A stretch of DNA of 28,154 nt from an uncultured Duncaniella sp. (GTDB lineage Bacteria; Bacteroidota; Bacteroidia; Bacteroidales; Muribaculaceae): contig CAJURI010000032.1 of NCBI GenBank assembly GCA_910588795.1, forward strand, positions 1-28,154, written 5' to 3'. The notes beneath the pieces are model-generated. The model was not told the origin of the DNA. It was given only the letters and a program-made list of their open reading frames with translations, and made no database searches. The first letter of the stretch is position 1, and each line of letters opens with the position of its first letter. The translations under genes were made by a program, and so were the position numbers. Positions 10,138 through 18,722 of this stretch are shown in pieces.

Positions 10138-13100
10138 TTAGAGAGTAAGGTTGACACCGAATACGAACTGCTTGTAGGTGGGGAATGCATCCGATCCACC
10201 GGTCTCGGGATCAGTGCCCTTGAGTTTGCTGTCATTAACAATTATCCAAGGGTTGTAAGCAGTGAAGTAAAGGCGCAGACGCTCAACAAGAGCTTTCTGT
10301 GTGAGCTTGCCGGGGAGCGTGTAACCGAACGTGATGTTCTTGATCTTGGCGAACGATCCGTCCACGACTCTCAGAGAAGGCATCACCTTGCTCTGCTTGT
10401 CACCTGTACCGGGACGCGGATAATAGGCACCCTGGTTGTTTTCAGTCCAGTAATCCACACCTGAAATCTGGTTAGTGGTACGTGAATTCTTGGCGTCATA
10501 GTATCCGAGGAGGTTGCTCTGTATGGTCTGGCCGAAACGACCCATCATGAACACCGAAAGATCGAAATCCTTATAATTGAACGTATTGTTAAGACCGAGT
10601 ATCCAGTTAGGATTCTGATGGCCGAGAATCATGCGGTCGCTGTCGCCATAAGCGTGCACGCCTCCGTCGCCCTTTCCGTTTTTAAACTGCTCAACAGTCT
10701 CTATACGTATGAAACCAGGCTCAACCTTATATTTCGCCATAAGATCGGCATCGTCGCCTGTTCCCCAGATTCCGGCGTATTTCCATCCATAGATCGATTT
10801 GATAGGGGCTCCTTCAAAGAGGCTTTCATTGATAAGATTCCCTCCGGGAAGCTCCTTGATACGCTCCTTGCTCCAGGTAGCTGTAAGAGTGGTGGACCAG
10901 TTGAAGTCTTTGCTTACGATATTGCGGCTGTTGATAGTGAACTCAAAACCATGATTCTCGGTCTTGGCGAGATTCTCCCATCGTGAAAGCGGGCTGCCCC
11001 ACCCTGTCACACCATCGGTGATAGGCACTGTGCGCTTGTAAAGCAGACCTTTGGTCTCGGTACGGAACCACTCCACAGAACCGTCGATACGGTTGTTGAG
11101 CACCCCGAAATCAAGACCGACGTTCCAGTTGTAGGATTTCTCCCATCCGAGAGTGCTTCCGGCATATGTGCCGGTGTACTGGGCGAACTGCACAGGCTTG
11201 CCGCCTACAGTCACACCACCGTTGGGATAAAGATATGCCTGGGTCTGTGTCACATATGCACCTGTACCGCCGGCATTGCCGGTTATACCGTAGCTGACAC
11301 GCAGCTTGGCGTTGCTCAGCCAGTCACGGGTGCTCTCCATGAACTCCTCGTCGGAGATACGCCATGCCAGTGCACCGGCGGGGAACGCGTCCCATTTGTG
11401 ACCTTCCGAGAACCAGCTGACACCGTCCCAGCGGTTGGAGAATGTGAGGAGATAACGTCCCTTGTAGTTGTAATTTACACGGAAGGCATATGACATCTTC
11501 TGTGTACGTGAATAGTCGGAATAAGTGTACTGGCTGCCTGATCCGGAAAGCAGACGATGATACTGCCATGTGTCAACATCGAAGCCACCGCTTCCGGCAA
11601 TAGTCTGTTCGGTGGTGTTCTTGTTGTAGGATGTGATGAACTGCGCCCCGAATGAATGATCCTTTATGTCGGCATTGTATGACAGGATGTTCTCCCAGGT
11701 GTATGCCCAGTTGTCATTGTGTGTCTTCTGTGCGAAGGGCGACTTGGCATAAGTAGGCTGATTGGCGGTAGCCTGCGCTCCCCAGTACTGACCGACGCGA
11801 CCGTTGGACAGGACAGCACTGATCTGCGAACGGAACTTCAGCCCCTTGAACGGAGTGATCTCAAGATAGCCTATTGAATTGATATATGTCGACTTGGTAT
11901 TGTTGGCAAACTGATTCTCGATAAAGTCGCCGAGAGGAGAGTCCTGATTGTCGATATAACGATGGTTGAGTTTGCCGTCCTCATCGTATGCATCGCCGAG
12001 AGGGAATGCGGTAAGAGACTTTGTGAAAGTATTCTTCACTCCGCGGTCATGGTCGGAGTATGTGAGGTTGCTTGTGAAACCGATGGTGGCATACTTGTTG
12101 ATCTCCATATCGGCATTCAGACGCAATGTGTACTTGTCAAGTTCGTCATTCGGGAGCAATCCTTCCTCCTTTGAATAGGATGCAGATGCAAATATACGGG
12201 CCTTCTGTGTGCCGCCGCTTACTGAAAGAGCATACTTCTGAGTTGTGGCACGGCGTCCTGACGCAAGATCCACCCAATCGATCCACTTGCCATCCTCAAG
12301 AGCTGCAGTGTAGGCTGGATTGCCCATGAGTGTGGCATCATCGGTAGGATAGTTTCCATTGATATATCTGTACGCCTCACGCTGATATGTGAGCCACTCG
12401 TCGCCCACCATGCCATGCTTATAGTTGACATCGCCACTGAATCCGTAATATGCATCGAAGTTCACGATGGCCTTGCCCTCCTCGCCGCGCTTGGTGGTGA
12501 TAATCACCACGCCATTGGCACCGGCAGAACCGTATATGGCAGTCGAGGACGCATCCTTGAGTACATCGATTGACTCGATATCGCTGGGATTGACCTGGCT
12601 GTAGCTTCCGGGGATTCCGTCAATGATGAACAGGGGCTCGTTGCTACCGTAAATGGAACGCGATCCACGGAGGAGGATATTGACATCGCTTCCGGTCTCA
12701 CCGCTCGACTTCGTGATATCCATACCCGCGATCTTGCCCTGAAGAGCCTCCATGACATTGTTGGTAGGAGCGATAACTACATCAGAATTTTTCATCGAGG
12801 ACACGGCTCCGGTGAGATCACGGCGACGCACTGTGCCATAGCCCACCACCACAACTTCATCAAGCATCTCGCGGCTCTCCTTGAGAGTCACATTTATGAC
12901 ACTGCGCCCGTCAACAGGGACTTCCTGTGTGGTATAGCCCACATAACTGAACACTAAAGTAGCTGAGGGGGGGATAGTTAGCGTGAATTTGCCATCAAAA
13001 TCCGTAGCGGCACCGTTCTTGGTCCCCTTTTCCATGACAGTCGCGCCTATCACCGGCTCGCCTGTCTCATCAATCACTGTTCCACTGACCGGTATGTTCT

Positions 13101-13215
13101 GTGCCTGAGTCATAAGGGCAAGCACAGCAAAAAGTACCGAGAAGCAGATACGTCCCAGACAGGAATACGACCTGTGCTGAGAACCCCTGATTTTTAGAGA
13201 TTTCTCGTTTCTCAT
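10138..13215 (-). CDS. SusC/RagA-family TonB-linked outer-membrane transporter
   Basis: A 1025-residue TonB-dependent importer that pairs with the downstream SusD. A basic, roughly 20-residue leader precedes a signal peptide cleaved near LALMTQAQ. A carboxypeptidase-D-like domain (about 42-116) carries GATVMEKGTKNGAATDFDG. The TonB-box region and plug follow (LDEVVVVGYGTVRRRDLTGA, about 117-136). The rest is the barrel, ending in FVFGVNLTL with the terminal aromatic/hydrophobic pattern of outer-membrane barrels. No STN domain is visible, so anti-sigma signalling is unlikely. This fits control by the SusR-like regulator nearby. The promoter is at 13276-13309, and the leader carries ACCTTAAAT 7 nt before the ATG, the proposed pairing site for the small RNA at 26291-26353. 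Confidence 0.96.
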   Translation of the reverse strand: MRNEKSLKIRGSQHRSYSCLGRICFSVLFAVLALMTQAQNIPVSGTVIDETGEPVIGATVMEKGTKNGAATDFDGKFTLTIPPSATLVFSYVGYTTQEVPVDGRSVINVTLKESREMLDEVVVVGYGTVRRRDLTGAVSSMKNSDVVIAPTNNVMEALQGKIAGMDITKSSGETGSDVNILLRGSRSIYGSNEPLFIIDGIPGSYSQVNPSDIESIDVLKDASSTAIYGSAGANGVVIITTKRGEEGKAIVNFDAYYGFSGDVNYKHGMVGDEWLTYQREAYRYINGNYPTDDATLMGNPAYTAALEDGKWIDWVDLASGRRATTQKYALSVSGGTQKARIFASASYSKEEGLLPNDELDKYTLRLNADMEINKYATIGFTSNLTYSDHDRGVKNTFTKSLTAFPLGDAYDEDGKLNHRYIDNQDSPLGDFIENQFANNTKSTYINSIGYLEITPFKGLKFRSQISAVLSNGRVGQYWGAQATANQPTYAKSPFAQKTHNDNWAYTWENILSYNADIKDHSFGAQFITSYNKNTTEQTIAGSGGFDVDTWQYHRLLSGSGSQYTYSDYSRTQKMSYAFRVNYNYKGRYLLTFSNRWDGVSWFSEGHKWDAFPAGALAWRISDEEFMESTRDWLSNAKLRVSYGITGNAGGTGAYVTQTQAYLYPNGGVTVGGKPVQFAQYTGTYAGSTLGWEKSYNWNVGLDFGVLNNRIDGSVEWFRTETKGLLYKRTVPITDGVTGWGSPLSRWENLAKTENHGFEFTINSRNIVSKDFNWSTTLTATWSKERIKELPGGNLINESLFEGAPIKSIYGWKYAGIWGTGDDADLMAKYKVEPGFIRIETVEQFKNGKGDGGVHAYGDSDRMILGHQNPNWILGLNNTFNYKDFDLSVFMMGRFGQTIQSNLLGYYDAKNSRTTNQISGVDYWTENNQGAYYPRPGTGDKQSKVMPSLRVVDGSFAKIKNITFGYTLPGKLTQKALVERLRLYFTAYNPWIIVNDSKLKGTDPETGGSDAFPTYKQFVFGVNLTL

Positions 13216-13222
13216 CGTTGAA

Positions 13223-13231
13223 ATTTAAGGT
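13223..13231 (-). promoter_or_regulatory. proposed sRNA-pairing site in the susC leader
   Basis: On the mRNA strand this reads ACCTTAAAT, 7 nt before the susC start codon and inside the leader. It is the exact reverse complement of ATTTAAGGT at 26308-26316 in the small RNA. A further G-U pair extends it to 10. The CAT that lies 8 nt before the core in the RNA could also pair with the susC ATG (7 nt spacing). Pairing would cover the ribosome entry region. Confidence 0.6.
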
Positions 13232-13275
13232 TAATATATATTTACTCTAAGTTGTAAATTTCTCTAAGTCGGATG

Positions 13276-13309
13276 CAAAGTTAATATATTTTATCCTAAT
13301 GTTTGCAAA
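13276..13309 (-). promoter_or_regulatory. susCD promoter
   Basis: On the minus strand the -7 element is TAACTTTG (13276-13283) and the -33 element is TTTG (13306-13309), 22 bp apart. This is close to the phylum consensus. The start of transcription is expected near 13269, giving a leader of about 54 nt that contains the ACCTTAAAT site. Confidence 0.75.
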
Positions 13310-13358
13310 AATTATTCAAAAATTGTGTGTTAAAATTTAGTTATGCAATTAAAAATTG
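13306..13358. repeat. short repeats in the divergent susC / GH28 promoter region
   Basis: CAAAAATT occurs at 13306-13313 and 13317-13324, exactly 11 bp (one helical turn) apart, overlapping the susC -33 element. An inverted repeat CAATTAAAAATTG lies at 13346-13358, touching the GH28 -7 element. Either could be a regulator site, but in such AT-rich DNA chance is a fair alternative. Confidence 0.3.
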
Positions 13359-13366
13359 TAATTTTG
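13336..13366 (+). promoter_or_regulatory. promoter of the GH28 gene
   Basis: TAATTTTG at 13359-13366 is a full TAnnTTTG match. A weak -33 element (TTTA, 13336-13339) lies 19 bp upstream. Transcription would start near 13373, leaving a leader of about 44 nt that includes ACCTTAAAT. Confidence 0.6.
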
Positions 13367-13398
13367 TAACAGATATTGAATCGAATACAACACTTAAC

Positions 13399-13407
13399 AC
13401 CTTAAAT
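13399..13407 (+). promoter_or_regulatory. proposed sRNA-pairing site in the GH28 leader
   Basis: ACCTTAAAT on the mRNA strand, 9 nt before the ATG at 13417. It is the exact complement of ATTTAAGGT in the small RNA at 26308-26316. The spacing to the ATG (9 nt) is close to the CAT-to-core spacing in the RNA (8 nt). Confidence 0.6.
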
Positions 13408-13416
13408 ATACTAAAC

Positions 13417-14820
13417 ATGAAAAAATTTTTACTGCCACTGGCAGCAATTATCATGTCGGCGGGCGTAAATGCTGCACAGCTCACTCCTGAAGAGGCCTGG
13501 GGAAAGCTATATCCGGAAGTTGAGGCCCAGATCAAAGCCCCGACATTCCGCGACCGCGATTACAATCTGCTTGACTACGGCAAAAAATCCGATACCCCGG
13601 GATTTCTATACACCGAGATGATCAATTCGCTCATAGAGCGTTGCTCCAACGAGGGTGGCGGCAGGGTAGTCATTCCAGCCGGAACATGGTTCACAGGTCC
13701 CATAACTCTCAAAAGCAATGTCAACCTTCATCTTGAGGCCGGAGCCACACTCCTGTTCACATCCGATCTGAAAGAATATCCCATAGTACTCACACGTTGG
13801 GAAGGTGTGGACTGTTACAACTATCAGCCTATGATTTATGCCTATGAGCAGACCAACATCGCTATAACCGGGCTTGGAGTGATCGATGGCGGAGCCGACA
13901 GGACCAACTGGTGGGCAATGTGCGGAGCACATCACTTCGGATTTAAAGAAGGGATGGTGTCACAGCGCATCGGCCGCCCCCTACTCCTTGAATGGAATGA
14001 AAAGGAAGTGCCGGTGGAAAAGCGCATCCTCGGCGACGGCTACGGCATGCGCGTGCAGCTCGTCAACCCTGTAAAGTGCAAGAATGTGCTCATAGAGGGG
14101 GTAACAATGCTGCGCGCACCCTTCTGGGTTATGCACCCGTTACTCTGCGAGAACCTGACAGTAAGAGGTGTACACGTGCAGAACGACGGTCCGAACGGTG
14201 ACGGATGCGATCCCGAATCATGCAAGAACGTGCTCATAGAAGGCTGCTTCTTCGATACCGGCGATGACTGCATAGCCATCAAGAGCGGACGTAACCGCGA
14301 CGGACGACGCTGGAACAGACCTACTGAGAATGTGATCGTGCGTCACTGCCGCATGGAGAACGGACACGGCGGTGTAGTGGTGGGAAGCGAAATTTCAGGT
14401 GGCTTCAAGAATCTTTTTGTGGAGGACTGTATAATGGACTCACCGGAACTCGACCGCGTGATACGCATAAAGACCAATTCATGCCGCGGCGGTGTCATAG
14501 AGGATATATTCGTCAGGAATGTGCAAGTGGGACAATGCAACGAGGCTGTGCTTAAGATCAATCTCGTGTATGACCAGAAAGAGATATGCCAGCGCGATTT
14601 CTATCCCGTCGTGAGAAACGTATTCCTTGAGAACGTGACATGCAACAAAAGTAAATTCGGTGTGAAGATCGAAGGGTTTGAGGACAGATGCAACATCCAC
14701 AATATCATCGTGAAGGACTGCACTTTTAACGGTGTGACAACCGATTCAAACTCTATCATCGGAAAAACCGAGGGTGTTCAATTCATTAACCTCAAGCTTA
14801 ACGGCAAAATAGTAAAATAG
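13417..14820 (+). CDS. GH28 polygalacturonase-type glycoside hydrolase
   Basis: A 467-residue secreted parallel beta-helix enzyme of the polygalacturonase family. It hydrolyses alpha-galacturonic links in homogalacturonan or rhamnogalacturonan, probably from chain ends. All GH28 signatures are visible: NDGPNGDGCDP (256-266), GDDC (282-285, the catalytic Asp pair), NGHG (315-318) and RIK (350-352). The ATG at 13417 gives a clean signal peptide (MKKFLLPLAAIIMSAGVNAA). The open frame extends 38 codons upstream, but that would overlap the promoter and spoil the signal. It is transcribed away from susCD and converges on the GH105 operon. No lipobox is present, so it is probably periplasmic. Confidence 0.92.
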   Translation: MKKFLLPLAAIIMSAGVNAAQLTPEEAWGKLYPEVEAQIKAPTFRDRDYNLLDYGKKSDTPGFLYTEMINSLIERCSNEGGGRVVIPAGTWFTGPITLKSNVNLHLEAGATLLFTSDLKEYPIVLTRWEGVDCYNYQPMIYAYEQTNIAITGLGVIDGGADRTNWWAMCGAHHFGFKEGMVSQRIGRPLLLEWNEKEVPVEKRILGDGYGMRVQLVNPVKCKNVLIEGVTMLRAPFWVMHPLLCENLTVRGVHVQNDGPNGDGCDPESCKNVLIEGCFFDTGDDCIAIKSGRNRDGRRWNRPTENVIVRHCRMENGHGGVVVGSEISGGFKNLFVEDCIMDSPELDRVIRIKTNSCRGGVIEDIFVRNVQVGQCNEAVLKINLVYDQKEICQRDFYPVVRNVFLENVTCNKSKFGVKIEGFEDRCNIHNIIVKDCTFNGVTTDSNSIIGKTEGVQFINLKLNGKIVK

Positions 14821-14842
14821 ACGGCCATACCGATAAAATAAC

Positions 14843-14905
14843 ATCCGGGCCACGATACCACGGTCAAATTGTACATCCATGGTATTGTGGCCCGGATATT
14901 TTTAT
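14843..14905. terminator. bidirectional terminator between GH28 and GH105
   Basis: Arms 14843-14863 (ATCCGGGCCACGATACCACGG) and 14877-14897 pair with few mismatches; the outer 11 bp are perfect. The stem is followed by ATTTTTATA on the plus strand and by a T-rich stretch (GTTATTTTATCG) on the minus strand. It lies between two convergent genes and can end both transcripts. Confidence 0.85.
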
Positions 14906-14922
14906 AAGCTTATAACCTGATG

Positions 14923-16068
14923 CTAAAGTTTATACACTTCCGAACCGGCAAGAAGGAAACAGCCTGTGCCGTAGTCATCGAAATCAGGTTTTGAATCATA
15001 TGCCACCGGCTGACCGTCCTTAGGTTCTTTACCTGTTCCCTGTACGTAGCCGAGATAACCGTCGTCATGTACGGCATCACGAACCATGGCGTTCCATGCC
15101 TTGGCTATCACAGGCATATACGTCTTACGGTCGAGCAAACCATTACACACACCCCAGGCCATTCCATAGACAAACAGAGCGGTCCCGGTCAGTTCCTTAC
15201 CGCCGAAGTTGGATGGATCATGGAGGCTTACATTCCAGAATCCGTCCTCACGCTGACACTTCACAAGTGCGGCGCACATATCTTTGAGATCCTGTTCATA
15301 TTCCTGACGGTGAGGAGCGTCGGCCGGAAGTTCGTCAAGCACTCTCACGAGAGCCGCGACTACCCAGCCGTTGCCGCGTGACCAGTAACAATTCCTGCCA
15401 TTCGGTTCCTTATAGGGAGGGACAAAGCCGGCATCACGCCACCACAGGCCGTCTTTGCTGTTATAAAGCCCCCCGGCAAGAGTGTTCCGGGTCCACATAT
15501 ACATGTCATGGGCCTTCTCGGCATATCTTTGATCACCCGTAGTAGCCGACAGCTTTACAAGCGCGGGCATCCCCATCTGTATGGCGTCGATCCATGTCCA
15601 GTCATCAACCTGAGGGGTATTGACAAGCATGTTCATCGTGCCTTTGGTCTTTGTAAGCATTTCCGGACGCGGAGTGAGGCGATAGAGATCGATATAGACC
15701 TGTGTGGCACAATAGTTGTCGGCATTGCGGGTGGTAGTGTCATCGCGACGCATACCCCACTTGAAACCGTCGGCCCACTTATAGGCGTAATCGTAATACC
15801 TGTTGGCGGGGTATATGGAGTGGAGAGCCATCAGCCCCTCGAAATATACTGACCGGGTCCATATGTTTGCCTCATAGACCTTCTTCCGTGAGTAATACGG
15901 TATGCCGAGGAGCGGATCGGGATGCTTTTTCATATAATGGTCGTTGACCTTGACTATAGTTTTGAGAATCTCTTCCCGCTTCGGGAGATTCTCCGCCAAA
16001 ACGGCAGGAAACATATAAGACAACGCCATAAGCATGGCAAAGCCACGATAGAAAATAGTCTTATTCAT
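14923..16068 (-). CDS. GH105 unsaturated rhamnogalacturonyl/uronyl hydrolase
   Basis: A 381-residue secreted (alpha/alpha)6-barrel enzyme that removes unsaturated uronic acid from the ends of lyase-cut pectic oligosaccharides by hydration. The signal peptide ends near AVLAEN (about 25). Family motifs are ANIWTRSVYFEGLMAL (68-83), WTWIDAIQMGMPAL (157-170, with D161 the likely catalytic Asp), CYWSRGNGWVVAAL (227-240) and GTALFVYGMAWG near 310. It is the last gene of the second operon; its ATG overlaps the stop of GH106 by 8 bp. Its substrate is made by a polysaccharide lyase, yet none is encoded in this window. Confidence 0.9.
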   Translation of the reverse strand: MNKTIFYRGFAMLMALSYMFPAVLAENLPKREEILKTIVKVNDHYMKKHPDPLLGIPYYSRKKVYEANIWTRSVYFEGLMALHSIYPANRYYDYAYKWADGFKWGMRRDDTTTRNADNYCATQVYIDLYRLTPRPEMLTKTKGTMNMLVNTPQVDDWTWIDAIQMGMPALVKLSATTGDQRYAEKAHDMYMWTRNTLAGGLYNSKDGLWWRDAGFVPPYKEPNGRNCYWSRGNGWVVAALVRVLDELPADAPHRQEYEQDLKDMCAALVKCQREDGFWNVSLHDPSNFGGKELTGTALFVYGMAWGVCNGLLDRKTYMPVIAKAWNAMVRDAVHDDGYLGYVQGTGKEPKDGQPVAYDSKPDFDDYGTGCFLLAGSEVYKL

Positions 16069-18712
16069 ATCTGACAGGTATTAATTTCACACTTGAATTG
16101 AGGCCACCGGGTTGGACATCCCAGTCGCCGAAACTGAATTTCTTTGCATTGGTAACGCTCGCTATGTTGGCGTCCTTGAATATACGCCACTTCACACCTC
16201 TGCGCTCATAGTCCGCTATGCGGTTGGCCGGAAGGTTAGTCACATCTATGACCAGTTCATTCTCGCCTGTTACGAGCAGGCTTCCTATATCAAGTACCAT
16301 CGGGACAGCCCACGCACATCCGGCATCCTCACCGTTGACCATCACACGGGCACTTTCGCGGACATCGCCGAGATCAAGGAGCCATGTGTCAGCCACAGAT
16401 GCATCAGGGATATCGACTTTTACCCTATAACGTGCAGTCCCGCTGTTGACAAGTACACGCGGATCAGGCAGACGGGTCCATTCGCACAGTGTGTCCGTGA
16501 AGAAAGTCCCGTCTATAGGCGGATCACTTTTGGGAAACTCCACGCTCCATCCACGGCCGATCTCCAATGGCGTGCCCTGTGAGGCAATATATCTCCACGG
16601 CTCAGCATCGACATCATACGGGAATGTCTTGAGAAGTATGGATTCCCCCGGAGCAAGCCGGAGCTTTACCTCCACGTTGCCGTCATCGCCGTCGCGCGTC
16701 GCTGCGACACCCTTTTTCCCAGAGAGAGGATCGAATATCATGGCACTGCGGGCCGGAACAGCAAGATGTACCCAACCGTCTATAACACTGTCGCGCAACA
16801 TGGATATGAAATAATTATGTCCACCGGCCTCATTACGGCGGCGTATCATCGATACACCCGAACGTCGCAGTGTCTCAGGCTCTATTCCGAGTGACTCTAC
16901 AGCCGAGCGGACATCATCGGAAAAGACTATCCTCGCACCTGCATCACTGAGTTTCTTCAATTTTTCAAGAGTGGCATCAGGAATGACAGCGACACGGGGG
17001 ACTATGACCGCCCGGTAACAGTTTCCTCCGCGAGACAGCAGCATACCGCCGGAGGTGACCGTCAACGAGTCAATCAGACGGTCAGACAGATAATCCGGAT
17101 CATACCCGGCATTCATTATGTCATCGATCCAACTGCCGACATCGGGCATGACACGCCCCATCTTATGAATATCGAACATCAGATAATGTCCGCCCCCCTG
17201 ACGCGTGATCACATCCTCGTAAGGAAAATATAAAAGCACGTCATTGTCAGGGCTGCCGGCTGTCAGGAATGACTGCACACGGGATATGTATCTGAACAGT
17301 CCGTCGGCATCATTCCACAACGAGGCTGTCGGCGACATGTTGACAGACGCATAGAAAAGCCACCCCGGAAAAGAAACATCTTTAGGGGAATATGGAGCAC
17401 CGTGAAAATACACATGATTGACACCGGCACAGAACATCTGGTCTATCTCCGGCTTGCAGCGAGAAAGGGGCGTCCGGAAATGTTCTGTAAGCCAAGTCAA
17501 TGTTTCAGCCGAAGTCTGACGTTTTCCGGCAAGATGCGCGGCCGATGATGCAAATTTAAGTACTGCCGGCGCGGAATCGCTCGGACGTGAAGGTCCTGTC
17601 GGATGAAGTCCGGGGATATTGAAATCCGTCTGCCCGAACGACTCGCACTCAGGAATGTCAACAGCCGCATATAGGTCAAGGATATTGGCAGGCGAGCCGT
17701 GAGACTGGTTACGGATCCTTGCATTATGAGAATGGGCCCAGGCAGTCCACACACGAGTGAAATTTTCTTCGAGAAGCCGGCCGAGTGTCATACGGTAATC
17801 GTGCAGCAAGCGACCTCTCGAAGGACTTTCGCCGTTGTCTCCGAGAAGATCATCTATCCGGAGGGCCAGATCATAGCCATGGTCCCTGCGGAACTCATCA
17901 AGCAGACCGTCACTCCAGTCCGAGCCATACACCTCGTAAGAGTCGTTGAAAAAAGTGTCGGGCATCATCCTCTCGCGCCCTTCAAAAGCCCTGTCAAAAC
18001 GTGACAGGTAATGCTTCACCGCGATACTGTCATAATGGTTCAGCACAAGGCCTTCCCCGCCGGGCGCGGCACGTTTGACCTTCTGATATGTGCGGCCGGA
18101 ATATATGGCATAGACACGCCACGGACCATCGGCAGGAGATTTCCATCTGAGCACACCTCCGCTCAGAGCTTGTTCACTGATATCCAACGACCTTGAAGAG
18201 GAAATAGCCACAATGCGCTGAAGCGTGGCATCCGGCTGTTTCCTGATAAAATCGCCAGGGAATATAGAGTCACATACCATCTCTCCGCCCGCGACATCCC
18301 AGCGTCGGGTTACGAGCTTTCGGGCACTCATGGCAGGGGTGACATGCGGACCTCCGAAGGGCCATCCCGTGCCGTTGTTCATGTCAACCTGCACACCGAG
18401 CCGGCCTGCCTCAGAGACCGTATGCCCGAGCATAGCCATCCATTTGTCGGAAAGATATGGGATATCATTGGCTTCGTTACCCTTGACTCCATATATGGGA
18501 GTGATCTCCACACCGCCGATACCCTTACGTGCAAATTCTTCAAGATTATAAGTCAATCCGACAGAATCGACGGCACTTCCGTGCCACCACCACCTGACAA
18601 ACGGCCTGTTCTCAACCGTTTCCGGATACCAATCCGTGACATATGAATCAGCTACGGCAGACTGTACTGCAAACACGGCTGCAAGTAATGACAATATTCT
18701 CAAACACATCAT
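16061..18712 (-). CDS. GH106-family alpha-L-rhamnosidase
   Basis: An 883-residue secreted enzyme. The signal peptide is MMCLRILSLLAAVFAVQSAVA. The mature N-terminus has RPFVRWWWHGSAVD (about 36-49), then GIGGVEITPIYG and VDMNNGTGWPFGGPHV (about 107-122), which mark GH106 enzymes acting on rhamnose linked to uronic acids or sugars in pectins. The C-terminal third looks like a beta-sandwich with a galactose-binding-like domain (WLLDLGDVRESARVMVNGED, about 785-804). The length is slightly short for GH106 (often about 1000) but both ends look complete. It sits 10 bp after the DUF4450-like gene and overlaps GH105 by 8 bp, so the three are one transcript. Confidence 0.85.
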   Translation of the reverse strand: MMCLRILSLLAAVFAVQSAVADSYVTDWYPETVENRPFVRWWWHGSAVDSVGLTYNLEEFARKGIGGVEITPIYGVKGNEANDIPYLSDKWMAMLGHTVSEAGRLGVQVDMNNGTGWPFGGPHVTPAMSARKLVTRRWDVAGGEMVCDSIFPGDFIRKQPDATLQRIVAISSSRSLDISEQALSGGVLRWKSPADGPWRVYAIYSGRTYQKVKRAAPGGEGLVLNHYDSIAVKHYLSRFDRAFEGRERMMPDTFFNDSYEVYGSDWSDGLLDEFRRDHGYDLALRIDDLLGDNGESPSRGRLLHDYRMTLGRLLEENFTRVWTAWAHSHNARIRNQSHGSPANILDLYAAVDIPECESFGQTDFNIPGLHPTGPSRPSDSAPAVLKFASSAAHLAGKRQTSAETLTWLTEHFRTPLSRCKPEIDQMFCAGVNHVYFHGAPYSPKDVSFPGWLFYASVNMSPTASLWNDADGLFRYISRVQSFLTAGSPDNDVLLYFPYEDVITRQGGGHYLMFDIHKMGRVMPDVGSWIDDIMNAGYDPDYLSDRLIDSLTVTSGGMLLSRGGNCYRAVIVPRVAVIPDATLEKLKKLSDAGARIVFSDDVRSAVESLGIEPETLRRSGVSMIRRRNEAGGHNYFISMLRDSVIDGWVHLAVPARSAMIFDPLSGKKGVAATRDGDDGNVEVKLRLAPGESILLKTFPYDVDAEPWRYIASQGTPLEIGRGWSVEFPKSDPPIDGTFFTDTLCEWTRLPDPRVLVNSGTARYRVKVDIPDASVADTWLLDLGDVRESARVMVNGEDAGCAWAVPMVLDIGSLLVTGENELVIDVTNLPANRIADYERRGVKWRIFKDANIASVTNAKKFSFGDWDVQPGGLNSSVKLIPVRYE

Positions 18713-18722
18713 AACAACCTAT

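Noticed and set aside
13303..13416. Upstream extension of the GH28 reading frame
   Set aside because: It would cover the promoter and leader and place 38 residues before a clean signal peptide; the ATG at 13417 is preferred.
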